A stretch of DNA of 64,000 nt from Loigolactobacillus jiayinensis (GCF_003946445.1 NZ_RHOF01000001.1:103676-167675), one strand, 5' to 3'; shown: positions 16,551 to 24,371, counted from the stretch's first letter. Numbers and translations: made by a program. The notes: generated by a model from the letters alone, not told the origin.

Positions 16551-18107
16551 TTGGCAACGACGAACATGCAAGATTTTGATAAAATTATCGTGCTCGATTT
16601 CGGTAGTCAGTATAACCAATTGATCACCCGGCGGATTCGCGAATTCGGCGTTTATTCCGAATTATTGTCGCATAAAATAACTGCGGCAGAAATTAAAGCA
16701 ATGAATCCAAAAGGCATTATTTTCTCTGGTGGCCCGAACAGTGTTTATGATGAAGGGGCATTCCAAGTTGATCCTGAAATTTATCAACTCGGTATTCCAA
16801 TCCTAGGTATTTGTTATGGCATGCAATTGATGGCCCAAGATTTACCTGGTGGCGTGGTTGAAAATGCCAATAACAGTGAATACGGTCGTGCTGACATTCA
16901 CGTGACCGACCCGAATGCGGTTATGTTCAAAGATTTGCCAGCTGATCAATACGTTTGGATGAGTCACGGTGATTTAGTGACTAAAGTACCTGATGGTTTT
17001 GTAGAAACAGCTACCAGCAAGAACTGCCCAATTGCAGCGATTGCTGATGATAAGCGTAAATTCTACGGACTGCAATTCCATACTGAAGTTCAAAACACTC
17101 AGTATGGCAGTGAGATTTTACATCATTTTGCTTTTGACGTTGTTGGTGCCCGTAGCAACTGGTCAATGGACGACTTTATTGACTTACAAATTGACAAAAT
17201 CCGTAAGCAAGTTGGCGACCGTAAAGTCTTGCTTGGCTTATCTGGTGGTGTCGATAGCTCAGTTGTCGGTGTATTGTTGCACAAAGCAATTGGTAGCCAA
17301 TTAACTAGTATCTTTGTTGATCATGGTTTGTTGCGTAAAGGCGAAGCTGACCAAGTTATGGCTAGTCTAGAAGGTAAATTTGGCTTAAATATTATTAAGG
17401 TTGACGCACAAAAACGTTTCCTAGATAAATTAACTGGTGTGTCTGATCCTGAAACTAAGCGTAAAATCATCGGTAATGAATTTATTCAAGTCTTTAACGA
17501 TGAAGCGATTAAGCTGAAGGGAATCGACTTCTTAGCACAAGGGACACTGTATACCGATGTCATTGAAAGTGGTACCGATACAGCGCAAACAATCAAATCG
17601 CATCATAATGTCGGTGGCTTGCCAGAAGACATGCACTTTGAGTTGATTGAACCATTACGGACCTTGTTCAAAGATGAAGCACGTGAATTAGGCGAAAAGT
17701 TAGGCATGCCCGAAGCACTTGTTTGGCGCCAACCATTCCCTGGTCCTGGTCTTGGTATCCGGGTCATTGGCGCAATCACTGAAGATAAATTAAAAATCGT
17801 CCGTGATAGCGACTTGATTTTACGTGAAGAAATCAAAAACGCCGGCTTAGACCGCAGTATCTGGCAATACTTTACTGTTTTGCCTGGTATCCGTAGTGTC
17901 GGCGTCATGGGTGACGGCCGCACATACGACTACACTGTCGGTATCCGTGCCGTTAACTCAATTGATGGTATGACCGCAGACTTTGCGCGTATTCCGTGGG
18001 ATGTACTGCAAAAGATTTCCGTACGAATCGTTAACGAAGTGGATCACGTTAATCGTATCGTGTATGACATCACCTCCAAGCCACCGGCAACTGTCGAGTG
18101 GGAATGA
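16551..18107 (+). CDS. guaA: GMP synthase (glutamine-hydrolysing)
   Basis: A 518-residue GMP synthase converting XMP to GMP. The class I glutamine amidotransferase domain (1-200) has GICYGMQ with the nucleophilic Cys and the HTEV histidine. The ATP-pyrophosphatase domain has LSGGVDSS near residue 229. The dimerisation domain ends in [10 protein letters not shown] chose TTG 16551 because the GAGGTG site is correctly spaced and the N-terminus then matches lactobacillar homologues in length. The 3' end doubles as an attachment site: its last codons recur at 22163 and partly at 24290, flanking the island downstream. Confidence 0.95.
   Translation: MATTNMQDFDKIIVLDFGSQYNQLITRRIREFGVYSELLSHKITAAEIKAMNPKGIIFSGGPNSVYDEGAFQVDPEIYQLGIPILGICYGMQLMAQDLPGGVVENANNSEYGRADIHVTDPNAVMFKDLPADQYVWMSHGDLVTKVPDGFVETATSKNCPIAAIADDKRKFYGLQFHTEVQNTQYGSEILHHFAFDVVGARSNWSMDDFIDLQIDKIRKQVGDRKVLLGLSGGVDSSVVGVLLHKAIGSQLTSIFVDHGLLRKGEADQVMASLEGKFGLNIIKVDAQKRFLDKLTGVSDPETKRKIIGNEFIQVFNDEAIKLKGIDFLAQGTLYTDVIESGTDTAQTIKSHHNVGGLPEDMHFELIEPLRTLFKDEARELGEKLGMPEALVWRQPFPGPGLGIRVIGAITEDKLKIVRDSDLILREEIKNAGLDRSIWQYFTVLPGIRSVGVMGDGRTYDYTVGIRAVNSIDGMTADFARIPWDVLQKISVRIVNEVDHVNRIVYDITSKPPATVEWE
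18090..18105 (+). repeat. guaA-proximal attachment-site copy A
   Basis: ACTGTCGAGTGGGAAT within the last guaA codons. Fifteen of 16 bases match copy B at 22163-22178. After the stop codon the sequence differs from copies B and C, as expected if an integrated element replaced the native downstream sequence. Confidence 0.7.
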
Positions 18108-18203
18108 TCCAGATATAAAACTTGGAGCCGAAATGTTGATTTAACGGCATTTTATTGAGATATAAAGCTAAGTTTTGGTGGGGTATTTAGATAGTTTCCC
18201 GCC

Positions 18204-18266
18204 AAAATCCCCGTCAAGATTTGGGATTCGCTGTTTGCGATTCCAAGTTTTGACGGGGATTTTTTA
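18204..18266 (+). terminator. long terminator downstream of guaA
   Basis: A long near-perfect hairpin: AATCCCCGTCAA with TTGACGGGGATT, continuing inward as TTGGGATTCGC/GCGATTCCAA, ending in a T-run. It now terminates guaA in place of the hairpins found in copies B and C. The rest of the 325-bp gap to 18433 holds only the promoter region of the Crp-like gene. Confidence 0.85.
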
Positions 18267-18432
18267 ATGGTTATATGGGTTAAATAATAATAGAGTACGT
18301 TGAGTTTGCACTGGATTAAGTGTATTTTATTTAGATCCCAAGGTCTAAATTGTGACTTTGATTAAGTTCTAAAATGTGCAGGCTTTCATAAATTTGTTAT
18401 TGATATGGTATTATAAAATTGAGGTGGGGTAA

Positions 18433-18993
18433 ATGGTAGCGGAACAAAAAATATTAGATGGGGCTGCTTTCTTGAAGAAATATGGTTCAATGTTGACTGA
18501 TGGGCTTTATATGGAACAAGTCCCTGCATTAACGACATTACTTTATCAAGGCGATATTTCGCATAGCTTGTACTTTATAAAACAAGGCAGCTTACGTCTT
18601 TGGCATAATAATGGTGATAAAGATATCACAATGCAATTTTTCTTTGAGAATCAAATGGTTTCTGCTTTTGAATCGATCTATTTAGCAACTGCAAGCCTGT
18701 ATTCGATTGAATCCCTTGAGAATACCATACTATACAGGTTGGATAGAGATAATCTGTTGAAACTGATGGATAACTCAGAAGAATTGCAACATGATATTTT
18801 AAATTTTATTTGTGAGCGATTTATTAATTATCAGCATTATTTTCTATCACGAATAAAAGATTCCCCAGCAGAAAGATACCGCGATTTGGTGGCTAATGAA
18901 CCAAGAATTATTGCACGGGTACCGCAACATTACATTGCTTCTTACCTAGGGATAACAGCTGTTTCACTTAGCCGAATAAAAAACCGTCATTAG
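18433..18993 (+). CDS. Crp/Fnr-family transcriptional regulator
   Basis: A 186-residue protein with an N-terminal cyclic-nucleotide-binding-like beta barrel (about 20-115; YFIKQGSLRLWHNNGDKDIT) and a C-terminal winged helix (about 140-186; VPQHYIASYLGITAVSLSRIK). There is no cysteine cluster, so it is not an FNR-type iron-sulfur sensor. ATG behind GAGGTGGGG. It is followed 88 bp later by an oxidoreductase gene that it may control, a common pairing in Firmicutes. AT-rich codon use compared with guaA suggests acquisition with the island. Confidence 0.8.
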   Translation: MVAEQKILDGAAFLKKYGSMLTDGLYMEQVPALTTLLYQGDISHSLYFIKQGSLRLWHNNGDKDITMQFFFENQMVSAFESIYLATASLYSIESLENTILYRLDRDNLLKLMDNSEELQHDILNFICERFINYQHYFLSRIKDSPAERYRDLVANEPRIIARVPQHYIASYLGITAVSLSRIKNRH

Positions 18994-19081
18994 TAATTAA
19001 CAAATGTTAATGCGGAGAATCTTCACTGCTATTAAGATAGGTCTTGCTTTTAAAAATAAATTTTAATTGGAGATCTTTAAT

Positions 19082-19672
19082 ATGAAAAATGCAGTGATCG
19101 TTTATTACCATCCTTACGACGGTAGCTTTTGTCATGCAATTCTTGAATCAACTAAAAAAGGATTAATGACCGGTGGATTTTCTGTTGATGTTATTGATTT
19201 GCAGGCAGATAATTTTAATCCAGTTATGTCTAGTGCTGATTTGTTAGGTTTTGTTAAACATCAAATGATTGATGAACAATCAAAGGACTATGTTCAGCGA
19301 CTAAAAAAAGCAAATAAATTAATTTTTATTTTTCCGATTTGGTGGGAACTCATGCCAGCGATGGTTAAAGGCTTTATCGATAAGGTGATTTTCCCTGGTA
19401 GCACCTATGAGAATGCTAAAACTGTGACTGGAATGGCTTCAAGTTTACCTAACCTAAAACAGACAACCATGATCACGACAATGAATACACCTAAATACGT
19501 TTATCAATTTATTTTTGGCAATGCAATTAAAAAGGCGATGATCAGCGGTACATTCAAAAAAACGGGAATCAAAAAAATAAAGTGGATTAATCTAAGCGGT
19601 GTAAAGTCACGAACTCAAGAAAAGCGTGGAACTTGGTTACACAAAATTGAAAAAGATATGGCTTTGAAATGA
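19082..19672 (+). CDS. flavodoxin-fold NAD(P)H oxidoreductase
   Basis: A 196-residue protein of the NQO2/MdaB flavodoxin-like fold: AVIVYYHPYDGSFCHAILE binds the FMN or FAD phosphate, and FIFPIWWELMPAMVKGFIDKV is the signature segment of the family. It probably reduces quinones or related electrophiles in the cytoplasm with NAD(P)H. The ATG at 19082 is supported by GGAGATC seven bases upstream; a TTG at 19067 precedes that site. Same direction as the Crp-like gene. Confidence 0.82.
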   Translation: MKNAVIVYYHPYDGSFCHAILESTKKGLMTGGFSVDVIDLQADNFNPVMSSADLLGFVKHQMIDEQSKDYVQRLKKANKLIFIFPIWWELMPAMVKGFIDKVIFPGSTYENAKTVTGMASSLPNLKQTTMITTMNTPKYVYQFIFGNAIKKAMISGTFKKTGIKKIKWINLSGVKSRTQEKRGTWLHKIEKDMALK

Positions 19673-19756
19673 AAAGTGTTTATTTTTGCTTGAATTGATT
19701 ATGACCGTAAAAAGCAATTTCACTAGTGTCATAATTAGTAGTGAATTTATTTATGT

Positions 19757-19791
19757 AAAACACGACATTCAATTTGAATGCCGTGTTTTTG
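19757..19791 (+). terminator. terminator of the oxidoreductase gene
   Basis: AAAACACG-ACATTCAA pairs with TTGAATGC-CGTGTTTT across a short loop (one mismatch), followed by a T-run. Confidence 0.8.
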
Positions 19792-19945
19792 TTTTCTACA
19801 AGCTAGATTTAATTGTCCAGTTTGAACCTGCTTTTTCCAAAACAAGTGTATTGCGAGTATTGGGTCATAACAGTTTCACTATCGAGAAACTTAACAGTAA
19901 TACCAACTTATATATTGGCACCTTGTCGATGAAATGTCGGATTGT

Positions 19946-20146
19946 CTAATCTACAAAGCGATAATCTATATTCAATGGTTTCATATTGCCATCAATACAA
20001 ATAGTCTGTTGATTAATTGTGAATAACACTTTATTGACTTGATTTTTCCTAACCTCAACTTGGCAATTCTTATTTTTGTTTACGAATTTTATATCTAAAA
20101 CGTAGAAATAAGGTATCTTACCTAGACTATGCTCGAATCTAATCAC
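19946..20146 (-). CDS. small doubtful ORF or gene remnant
   Basis: A 66-codon frame from GTG at 20146, ending at 19946. The translation (YFYVLDIKFVNKNKNCQVEV in the middle) has natural composition and could be the C-terminal tail of a secreted or surface protein, but there is no clear ribosome-binding site and I recognise no family. The surrounding gap 19792-20173 holds nothing else. Treat as a possible remnant. Confidence 0.25.
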   Translation of the reverse strand: MIRFEHSLGKIPYFYVLDIKFVNKNKNCQVEVRKNQVNKVLFTINQQTICIDGNMKPLNIDYRFVD

Positions 20147-20173
20147 TTTATTTCCACGCGCCTTAATTAACGG

Positions 20174-20224
20174 TTGACTTGATATGGAAGTTTGTTATAC
20201 TAATATAGTTAGCCGGCTAATTAT
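20174..20224 (+). promoter_or_regulatory. marR promoter with palindromic operator
   Basis: TTGACT (20174-20179), 16-bp spacer, TATACT (20196-20201). Immediately downstream lies a palindrome, ATAGTTAGCC/GGCTAATTAT (20205-20224; core TTAGCCGGCTAA perfect). The size and position, just after the -10, suit autorepression by the MarR protein encoded next. Confidence 0.75.
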
Positions 20225-20245
20225 ATTTCAAGGAGCTTTGTTATA

Positions 20246-20788
20246 TTGAATTTTACATTTAACGACAAACCAACGCAGCAGCGAATTCAACTTGCATTGG
20301 AACAATTTACTAATGGAAAAACGGCCGATGACAAGATGGTCGGGTTATTTCTCGAATTGCAATGGACTTACCGAACAATGCAGCAACAGTACGACCAACT
20401 ACTTGGCCGGTTTCACCTATCCGAATCTCAATTTATCATTTTGATGTTTTTAGAAGAGGCGCCAAATCATGCTCATCTGCCTTCTGAATTAGCGGACCAA
20501 TTAGGGAGTTCACGAGCAACAATCACTAAACTCGTTAATCATATGCAAAAAGATGGCTTGGTAGTTAAGCAACATTCAAAAGTTGATAAGCGAAGTGTAA
20601 CCATTCAAATAACTGCGCAGGGATCGCATTTTTTGAAAACCTTCTTGCCTAAAAACTTTGAAGCGGTAAATACAATTATGGATAATTTGTCTGCCGACGA
20701 GATTCAACAACTATTCTTACTACTCCAAAAAGTAAAACAAGGAACACAAAATTTAAAACAAGAAATGGAGTCCACGCACCATGAATAA
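20246..20788 (+). CDS. MarR-family transcriptional regulator
   Basis: A 180-residue MarR protein with an N-terminal extension (about 1-45), then the winged helix (about 60-140): LPSELADQLGSSRATITKLVNHMQ is the recognition helix region and KVDKRSVTIQIT the wing. The start is TTG at 20246 with AAGGAG ten bases upstream. It is coupled by an 8-base overlap to the rhodanese-like gene, so the pair forms an operon, presumably derepressed by a reactive or phenolic ligand. Confidence 0.85.
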   Translation: MNFTFNDKPTQQRIQLALEQFTNGKTADDKMVGLFLELQWTYRTMQQQYDQLLGRFHLSESQFIILMFLEEAPNHAHLPSELADQLGSSRATITKLVNHMQKDGLVVKQHSKVDKRSVTIQITAQGSHFLKTFLPKNFEAVNTIMDNLSADEIQQLFLLLQKVKQGTQNLKQEMESTHHE

Positions 20789-21143
20789 TAAAAAAATTGA
20801 GTTACTACAAACATATCTTAGCCTTTATATTGATCATCACAAGGTTCTAAACGGTTTGGAAGGCCCAGATTCACCTTATGTCATTTTAGATGTTCGAAAC
20901 GCTCCCGCTCAGGTAAAACAAGACCAAATTAAAGGCGCCATTGCAATGCCGGCAAAGGACTTAACCGAACACTTGAGTGAACTTGATAAAAGCAAACAGT
21001 ATGTCGTTTACGACTGGACTGGTGGAACGACACTTGGAAAAGCAGCACTGTTGATTCTTCTTTCAAACGGATTTGAAGCATATGAATTAGCCGGCGCCCT
21101 TGAAGGTTGGAAGGGTATGCATTTACCAATTGAAAAGATTTAA
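20781..21143 (+). CDS. rhodanese-like protein lacking the catalytic cysteine
   Basis: A 120-residue single rhodanese domain: VILDVRNAPAQVKQDQIKGAIAMP is the usual N-terminal half, and GFEAYELAGALEGWKG the usual C-terminal strand-helix. Where active rhodaneses have a Cys in the loop after VVY, this protein reads VVYDWTGGTT, with Asp in place of Cys and no nearby substitute. It is therefore unlikely to transfer sulfur and may act as a binding partner of the MarR protein it is co-translated with (inference). Confidence 0.8.
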   Translation: MNNKKIELLQTYLSLYIDHHKVLNGLEGPDSPYVILDVRNAPAQVKQDQIKGAIAMPAKDLTEHLSELDKSKQYVVYDWTGGTTLGKAALLILLSNGFEAYELAGALEGWKGMHLPIEKI

Positions 21144-21182
21144 ACAAAGAGGGCTGAGGAAAATTTAATTTTCAACCCAAAT

Positions 21183-21231
21183 AAAGAGATCCTGAAAAGA
21201 AGTTTTTTCTTTTTCAGAATCTCTTTATTAT
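21183..21231 (+). terminator. terminator after the marR-rhodanese operon
   Basis: AAAGAGAT plus CTGAAAAGAAG pairs with CTTTTTCAG plus ATCTCTTT to form a long hairpin ending in a weak T-run. Confidence 0.7.
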
Positions 21232-21373
21232 TATGTAAACAGGAAACCATTCCTACTGGTGTAACTACGAATCTTTTTCATAAGGCATTTACTCCTTTCA
21301 TCTGGATTAATTGGTTGTTATACTGGGCAAGCTTAAGCGCTAGTAATTTGGAAAAATGGCTTCGTAGTTATAT

Positions 21374-21402
21374 TTGACTACAGGGCAACAATACCTTATA
21401 AT
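21374..21402 (+). promoter_or_regulatory. promoter of the relB/relE pair
   Basis: TTGACT (21374-21379), exactly 17 bp, TATAAT (21397-21402), 24 bp before the antitoxin start. A near-consensus promoter as expected for an autoregulated toxin-antitoxin operon. Confidence 0.8.
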
Positions 21403-21425
21403 ATACAGTACAAGGAGGGATCAAT

Positions 21426-21662
21426 ATGGCACAAGCAACCTCAGTTCGGTTTGATGACACAACCGATAAATTGTTAAAAGCATATATCGCATCACATAAC
21501 ATTAGTAAGTCAGACTTTATTAAACAGGCAGTAGCGGCACAGCTAGAAGATTGGTCCGATGTTCAGGCTGCCGACCTAGCCTATCAAGAATGGAAGCAAG
21601 ATAACTTTAAGACGATGGGCTGGCAAGATACGCTTAAAGATTTAGAGCTTGACGATGAGTAA
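21426..21662 (+). CDS. RelB/DinJ-type antitoxin
   Basis: A 78-residue protein with an N-terminal ribbon-helix-helix (VRFDDTTDKLLKAYIASHNISKSDFIKQAV) that should bind its own promoter, and an acidic C-terminus (TLKDLELDDE) that would wrap the toxin. ATG after AAGGAGG. Its stop codon overlaps the toxin start (ATGAGTAA), giving coupled translation. Confidence 0.85.
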   Translation: MAQATSVRFDDTTDKLLKAYIASHNISKSDFIKQAVAAQLEDWSDVQAADLAYQEWKQDNFKTMGWQDTLKDLELDDE

Positions 21663-21966
21663 ATATGAGGTTCGTACTACAAAGTACTTTCGTCAATCTA
21701 TGAAAAAACTTGATAAATCGACGCAGCGTGCGATAGTTAAATTCATTCAAAAGCATTTAGTCGATGTTGATTATCCAGCGTCACCTGGGAAAAAGTTAGT
21801 TAGCGATCTGTCCGGGTATACACGTTTTCGAATCGGTTCATATCGATTAATCACAGTCGTAGATGATGATCGTTTGATTATTACCAATATTTATGTTGCC
21901 AAGCGTGAACAAGTTTATGATTTAGATTCAGATAAATTACCGAGACCTAATTTTGATGACAGATAA
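21655..21966 (+). CDS. RelE/ParE-family toxin
   Basis: A 103-residue RelE-fold protein: a helical start (YFRQSMKKLDKSTQRAIVKFI), then LSGYTRFRIGSYRLITVVDDD with the conserved Arg pair of the RelE core, then YVAKREQVYD. RelE toxins cleave mRNA on the ribosome; ParE relatives poison gyrase, and I cannot separate them by motif alone. The ATG at 21655 overlaps the antitoxin stop. A TTG six bases earlier is also in frame. Confidence 0.83.
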   Translation: MSKYEVRTTKYFRQSMKKLDKSTQRAIVKFIQKHLVDVDYPASPGKKLVSDLSGYTRFRIGSYRLITVVDDDRLIITNIYVAKREQVYDLDSDKLPRPNFDDR

Positions 21967-21969
21967 GTA

Positions 21970-22003
21970 AAACCACAATTGCAAATTGTAATTGTGGTTT
22001 TTT
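21970..22003 (+). terminator. terminator of the toxin-antitoxin operon
   Basis: AAACCACAATT and AATTGTGGTTT form the arms, followed by a T-run. Confidence 0.75.
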
Positions 22004-22051
22004 AACGTTGAAGGAGTGGCTTACGATTGAGATCTCGAACGAATATATAGT

Positions 22052-22140
22052 ATATTTCAATGGAGATCAGGCGATTAAGCATGCTTTGTTGGTGAGTTCA
22101 CCAACAAATGTGGCCATGAACGAATAAAGCGTTGAAATAT
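22052..22140. repeat. concentric inverted repeats beside attachment copy B
   Basis: Inner arms TTTGTTGGTGA (22085-22095) and TCACCAACAAA (22098-22108) are perfect. Outer arms ATATTTCAA (22052-22060) and TTGAAATAT (22132-22140) are also perfect and share the same centre within half a base. Between them ATT and CATG recur symmetrically. GAACGAATA occurs directly repeated at 22037 and 22118. The structure ends 23 bp before copy B. Confidence 0.7.
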
Positions 22141-22162
22141 CAATGCTTTTAACGTAACTGTT

Positions 22163-22250
22163 ACTGCCGAGTGGGAATAGATTTATAATTTTTCAAACAA
22201 GTTCAGCTCTGTGGCAACTCGTAAAAAAGGTTGTCGGGGGGCTGTTTTTT
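22163..22250 (+). repeat. attachment-site copy B with displaced guaA terminator
   Basis: ACTGCCGAGTGGGAATAG matches the guaA 3' end (copy A). From 22170 onward 81 bases match copy C at 24290 with five mismatches and no gaps, including a terminator hairpin (AGCTCTGTGGCAAC...GTTGTCGGGGGGCT, weakened here to G-T pairs) and its T-run. It is the only copy that has both the guaA codons and the terminator. Confidence 0.8.
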
Positions 22251-22315
22251 GTTTTCTGTAAAAGGAAGCTAAAAGATAAAACTCGATTGTCAGACGGTAA
22301 ATTAGACGGTACATT

Positions 22316-22537
22316 TTATTTTGCCAGTTTTGTACCGTCTAAAACTTTCAATTTTGGATAAAGTTTCATAGAGGCAGGTTTTGTATCGGGTGAGTAGCTG
22401 GCAGTCATGTGTAAGTTCTTATGACCAAGCCAATGCATTGCATTAATTTCTGGTGCATTTGGATTAGATAGGGCTTGGCTAGTAAAATAATGACCCAGTA
22501 AATGTGGATTAACATGAATGTCCGTGGTCTTAGTCAC
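22316..22537 (-). pseudogene. tyrosine recombinase/integrase, C-terminal remnant
   Basis: A 73-codon tail resembling the end of a phage-type integrase: NPHLLGHYFTSQAL corresponds to the HxLRHxxAS motif and HWLGHKNLHMTASYSPDT to the LGHxxxxxTxxxY motif with the presumed tyrosine nucleophile. The catalytic Arg of the LRH motif is Gly here, and a TGA stop lies just upstream of the GTG, so the N-terminal three quarters are missing. It points toward copy B, the usual place for an integrase beside its attachment site. Confidence 0.65.
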
Positions 22538-22675
22538 CTTTCTGCATACTCAATTTAGATAGGTGGAGTGGATGGTTCGGCGGTTGTTGAATTGTCGATA
22601 TATTACGGTTTATGTGTGTTTTTGCGACGTTGAATTATCTATTTCTACCTCCTTATTAGATACTGGGGTTGAGCG

Positions 22676-22735
22676 ACCAGCTAACGCCGGCCGCGGTCCG
22701 CTCGCGCTTTTCACGTTGCCGCGCGGCGGGCTGGT
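22676..22735. other. GC-rich patch inside an AT-rich island
   Basis: Sixty bases strongly enriched in G and C (GCCGGCCGCGG, GCCGCGCGGCGGGC) bracketed by ACCAGC (22676-22681) and GCTGGT (22730-22735), a perfect 6-bp inverted repeat. The surroundings are AT-rich. It is not part of a recognisable gene and lies just upstream of the AbiE pair. Confidence 0.5.
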
Positions 22736-22821
22736 ATGTTAGACAAATTAATTAATTTATGTTATAAATGTACTGCACTTATAAATATATGAAGTATGTT
22801 TATAACGAAGAAGGTGATTTC

Positions 22822-23409
22822 GTGGTGAATGAAGAAGTGTTTAAATTATTAGCTGAAAAAAATGGTATGATCTCCACAAGGATGGCCGAAAAACACGGCA
22901 TTAATCCGATGGTACTAACCAGAATGGTTAAGTCGGGTGAGCTAGAGCGGGTTACTCGTGGTTTATACGTCAAAGCTGGTGATTTTGAAGATGAATTTGC
23001 AACTGTTCAGCATAAACTCCGCCGCGGTATTTTTTCCCATGATACGGCATTATTTTTGCATGGAGTAACCGATTATACACCTAGCCAATATGATCTGACT
23101 TTTCCTAGAGGTTATCACTCTAAATTATTTGCTGATTTACTAGTGCGTCCACATTTTCAAATTTCAACGTTTTATCAGCTTGGCGTGATCACGCTTGAAA
23201 CATCTATGGGTCAGGCTGTGAAGGTTTATGATTTGGAAAAAACGATTTGCGATGTTGTACGCGATCCGCAAACTGACAGTGATGTGATGATTCAAGCCGT
23301 CAGGCAATACGTCAGACGACAGGATAAAAACCTACAGCGTTTAATGAAATATGCCAAGATTTTGAGTGTAGAAAAAAAATTAAGACCATACATCGAGGTA
23401 CTATTATGA
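22822..23409 (+). CDS. abiEi: AbiEi-type antitoxin (type IV toxin-antitoxin)
   Basis: A 195-residue AbiEi antitoxin: winged-helix N-terminus (NGMISTRMAEKHGINPMVLTRMVKSGELERVTRGLYV) and the C-terminal domain starting RRGIFSHDTALFLHGVTDYTP. AbiEi represses its own operon and antagonises the AbiEii toxin without direct contact. The GTG at 22822 fits the AGGTGA upstream; the frame is open to an ATG at 22768. It overlaps the toxin by four bases. TTATAA repeats at 22760 and 22780 may be operator half-sites. Confidence 0.85.
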   Translation: MVNEEVFKLLAEKNGMISTRMAEKHGINPMVLTRMVKSGELERVTRGLYVKAGDFEDEFATVQHKLRRGIFSHDTALFLHGVTDYTPSQYDLTFPRGYHSKLFADLLVRPHFQISTFYQLGVITLETSMGQAVKVYDLEKTICDVVRDPQTDSDVMIQAVRQYVRRQDKNLQRLMKYAKILSVEKKLRPYIEVLL

Positions 23410-24257
23410 AAGATAATTTTTCTAACCCCATGCAGTTTAAGTCTTTTATTAAGAAATCAGCACAGCGTAATCAGGTAACACCACAACTGTTTCTGCAAGA
23501 AGTGGTTTTGGACAACTTATTGGAGAAAATATCAGTTTCAAAATATCGGGATAATCTGATCTTAAAGGGCGGTTTTTTGATTGCCTCTATTATAGGTGTA
23601 GATACACGTTCAACGATGGATATGGATACCACAATTGTTGGCCTACCACTTGATGGACAGCGACTCTTTGAAGTTTTTAGTGAAATTTGTCAACAAAGCC
23701 TACTCAACGATATTATTAAATTAGTTCCAACAAAGATTGAGCCGATTCGCAAAGATGATGAATATGGTGGATATCGCCTGCATATTGATGCCCAGATTTA
23801 TACGCTTAGACCCACGATTAAAGTTGATATTTCAACTGGTGATAAGATAACGCCAGCGGCAATTGTTTATCGGCACAAGCTACTAACCGAAAACCGTACC
23901 ATTGATGTGATGTCATATAATTTGGAAACAATAGTTGCTGAAAAAATGGAAACGATTATTGCTCGTGGCATTAATAATACGCGGCCAAAAGATTTTTATG
24001 ATGCGTATGCTTTTGATAAACTAGAGTTTAATAACCTTGATTTTAGTTTGCTTAGGCAAGCATTAGCAAATACGGCAAGCCATCGAGGAACAGTTGAATT
24101 GTTGGCTGATTATCAGCAGGTTATCATTGAAATTGAGACCGATGAACAAATGAAGCAAAGATGGCGCAACTATCAACGGACAAAGCCATATGCTAATGAT
24201 ATTGATTTTTCAGCGACTTGTCGAGCACTGAAAGAACTATATCAAAAAGTAAATTAG
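23406..24257 (+). CDS. abiEii: AbiEii-type nucleotidyltransferase toxin
   Basis: A 283-residue member of the AbiEii/AbiGii family. The nucleotidyltransferase core has LKGGFLIASI near residue 55 and RSTMDMDTTIVG, holding the metal-binding Asp pair, with KVDISTGD as a later strand. AETIIARG-like residues read EKMETIIARG, followed by RPKDFYDAYAF, the conserved C-terminal motif. These toxins block growth by modifying tRNA or another target and can abort phage infection. ATGA overlap with the antitoxin gene. Confidence 0.85.
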   Translation: MKDNFSNPMQFKSFIKKSAQRNQVTPQLFLQEVVLDNLLEKISVSKYRDNLILKGGFLIASIIGVDTRSTMDMDTTIVGLPLDGQRLFEVFSEICQQSLLNDIIKLVPTKIEPIRKDDEYGGYRLHIDAQIYTLRPTIKVDISTGDKITPAAIVYRHKLLTENRTIDVMSYNLETIVAEKMETIIARGINNTRPKDFYDAYAFDKLEFNNLDFSLLRQALANTASHRGTVELLADYQQVIIEIETDEQMKQRWRNYQRTKPYANDIDFSATCRALKELYQKVN

Positions 24258-24289
24258 ACACTCTCTGATACTGTTAAGATAAAGCATTA

Positions 24290-24371
24290 AGTGGGAATAG
24301 ATTTATAACTTTTCAAACAAGTTCAGCCCCGTGGCAACCCGTAAAAAAGGTTGTCGCGGGGCTGTTTTTTT
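24290..24371 (+). repeat. attachment-site copy C with guaA-type terminator
   Basis: AGTGGGAATAG followed by 70 bases almost identical to copy B, offset 2120 bp. Here the hairpin is fully paired (AGCCCCG...CAACC with GGTTG...CGGGGCT) and has a T-run, so it probably is the original guaA terminator. The CGAG of the guaA codons is missing on its left side. Confidence 0.8.

Larger units (their letters stand above)
18090..24371. mobile_element. composite guaA-associated genomic island
   Basis: Bounded by repeats of the guaA 3' end and its terminator (A at 18090, B at 22163, C at 24290). Segment 1 (about 4.07 kb) carries a Crp/Fnr regulator, an oxidoreductase, marR-rhodanese and relB/relE. Segment 2 (2.12 kb) carries a decayed tyrosine recombinase next to copy B and an AbiE pair. 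The content looks AT-rich relative to the flanks, apart from a GC-rich patch at 22676-22735. Integration at guaA 3' ends by tyrosine recombinases is an established phenomenon. That this is two stacked insertions is inference. Confidence 0.7.

Noticed and set aside
19686..19949. 87-codon open frame after the oxidoreductase gene
   Set aside because: It runs straight through the terminator hairpin at 19757-19791 and lacks a ribosome-binding site.
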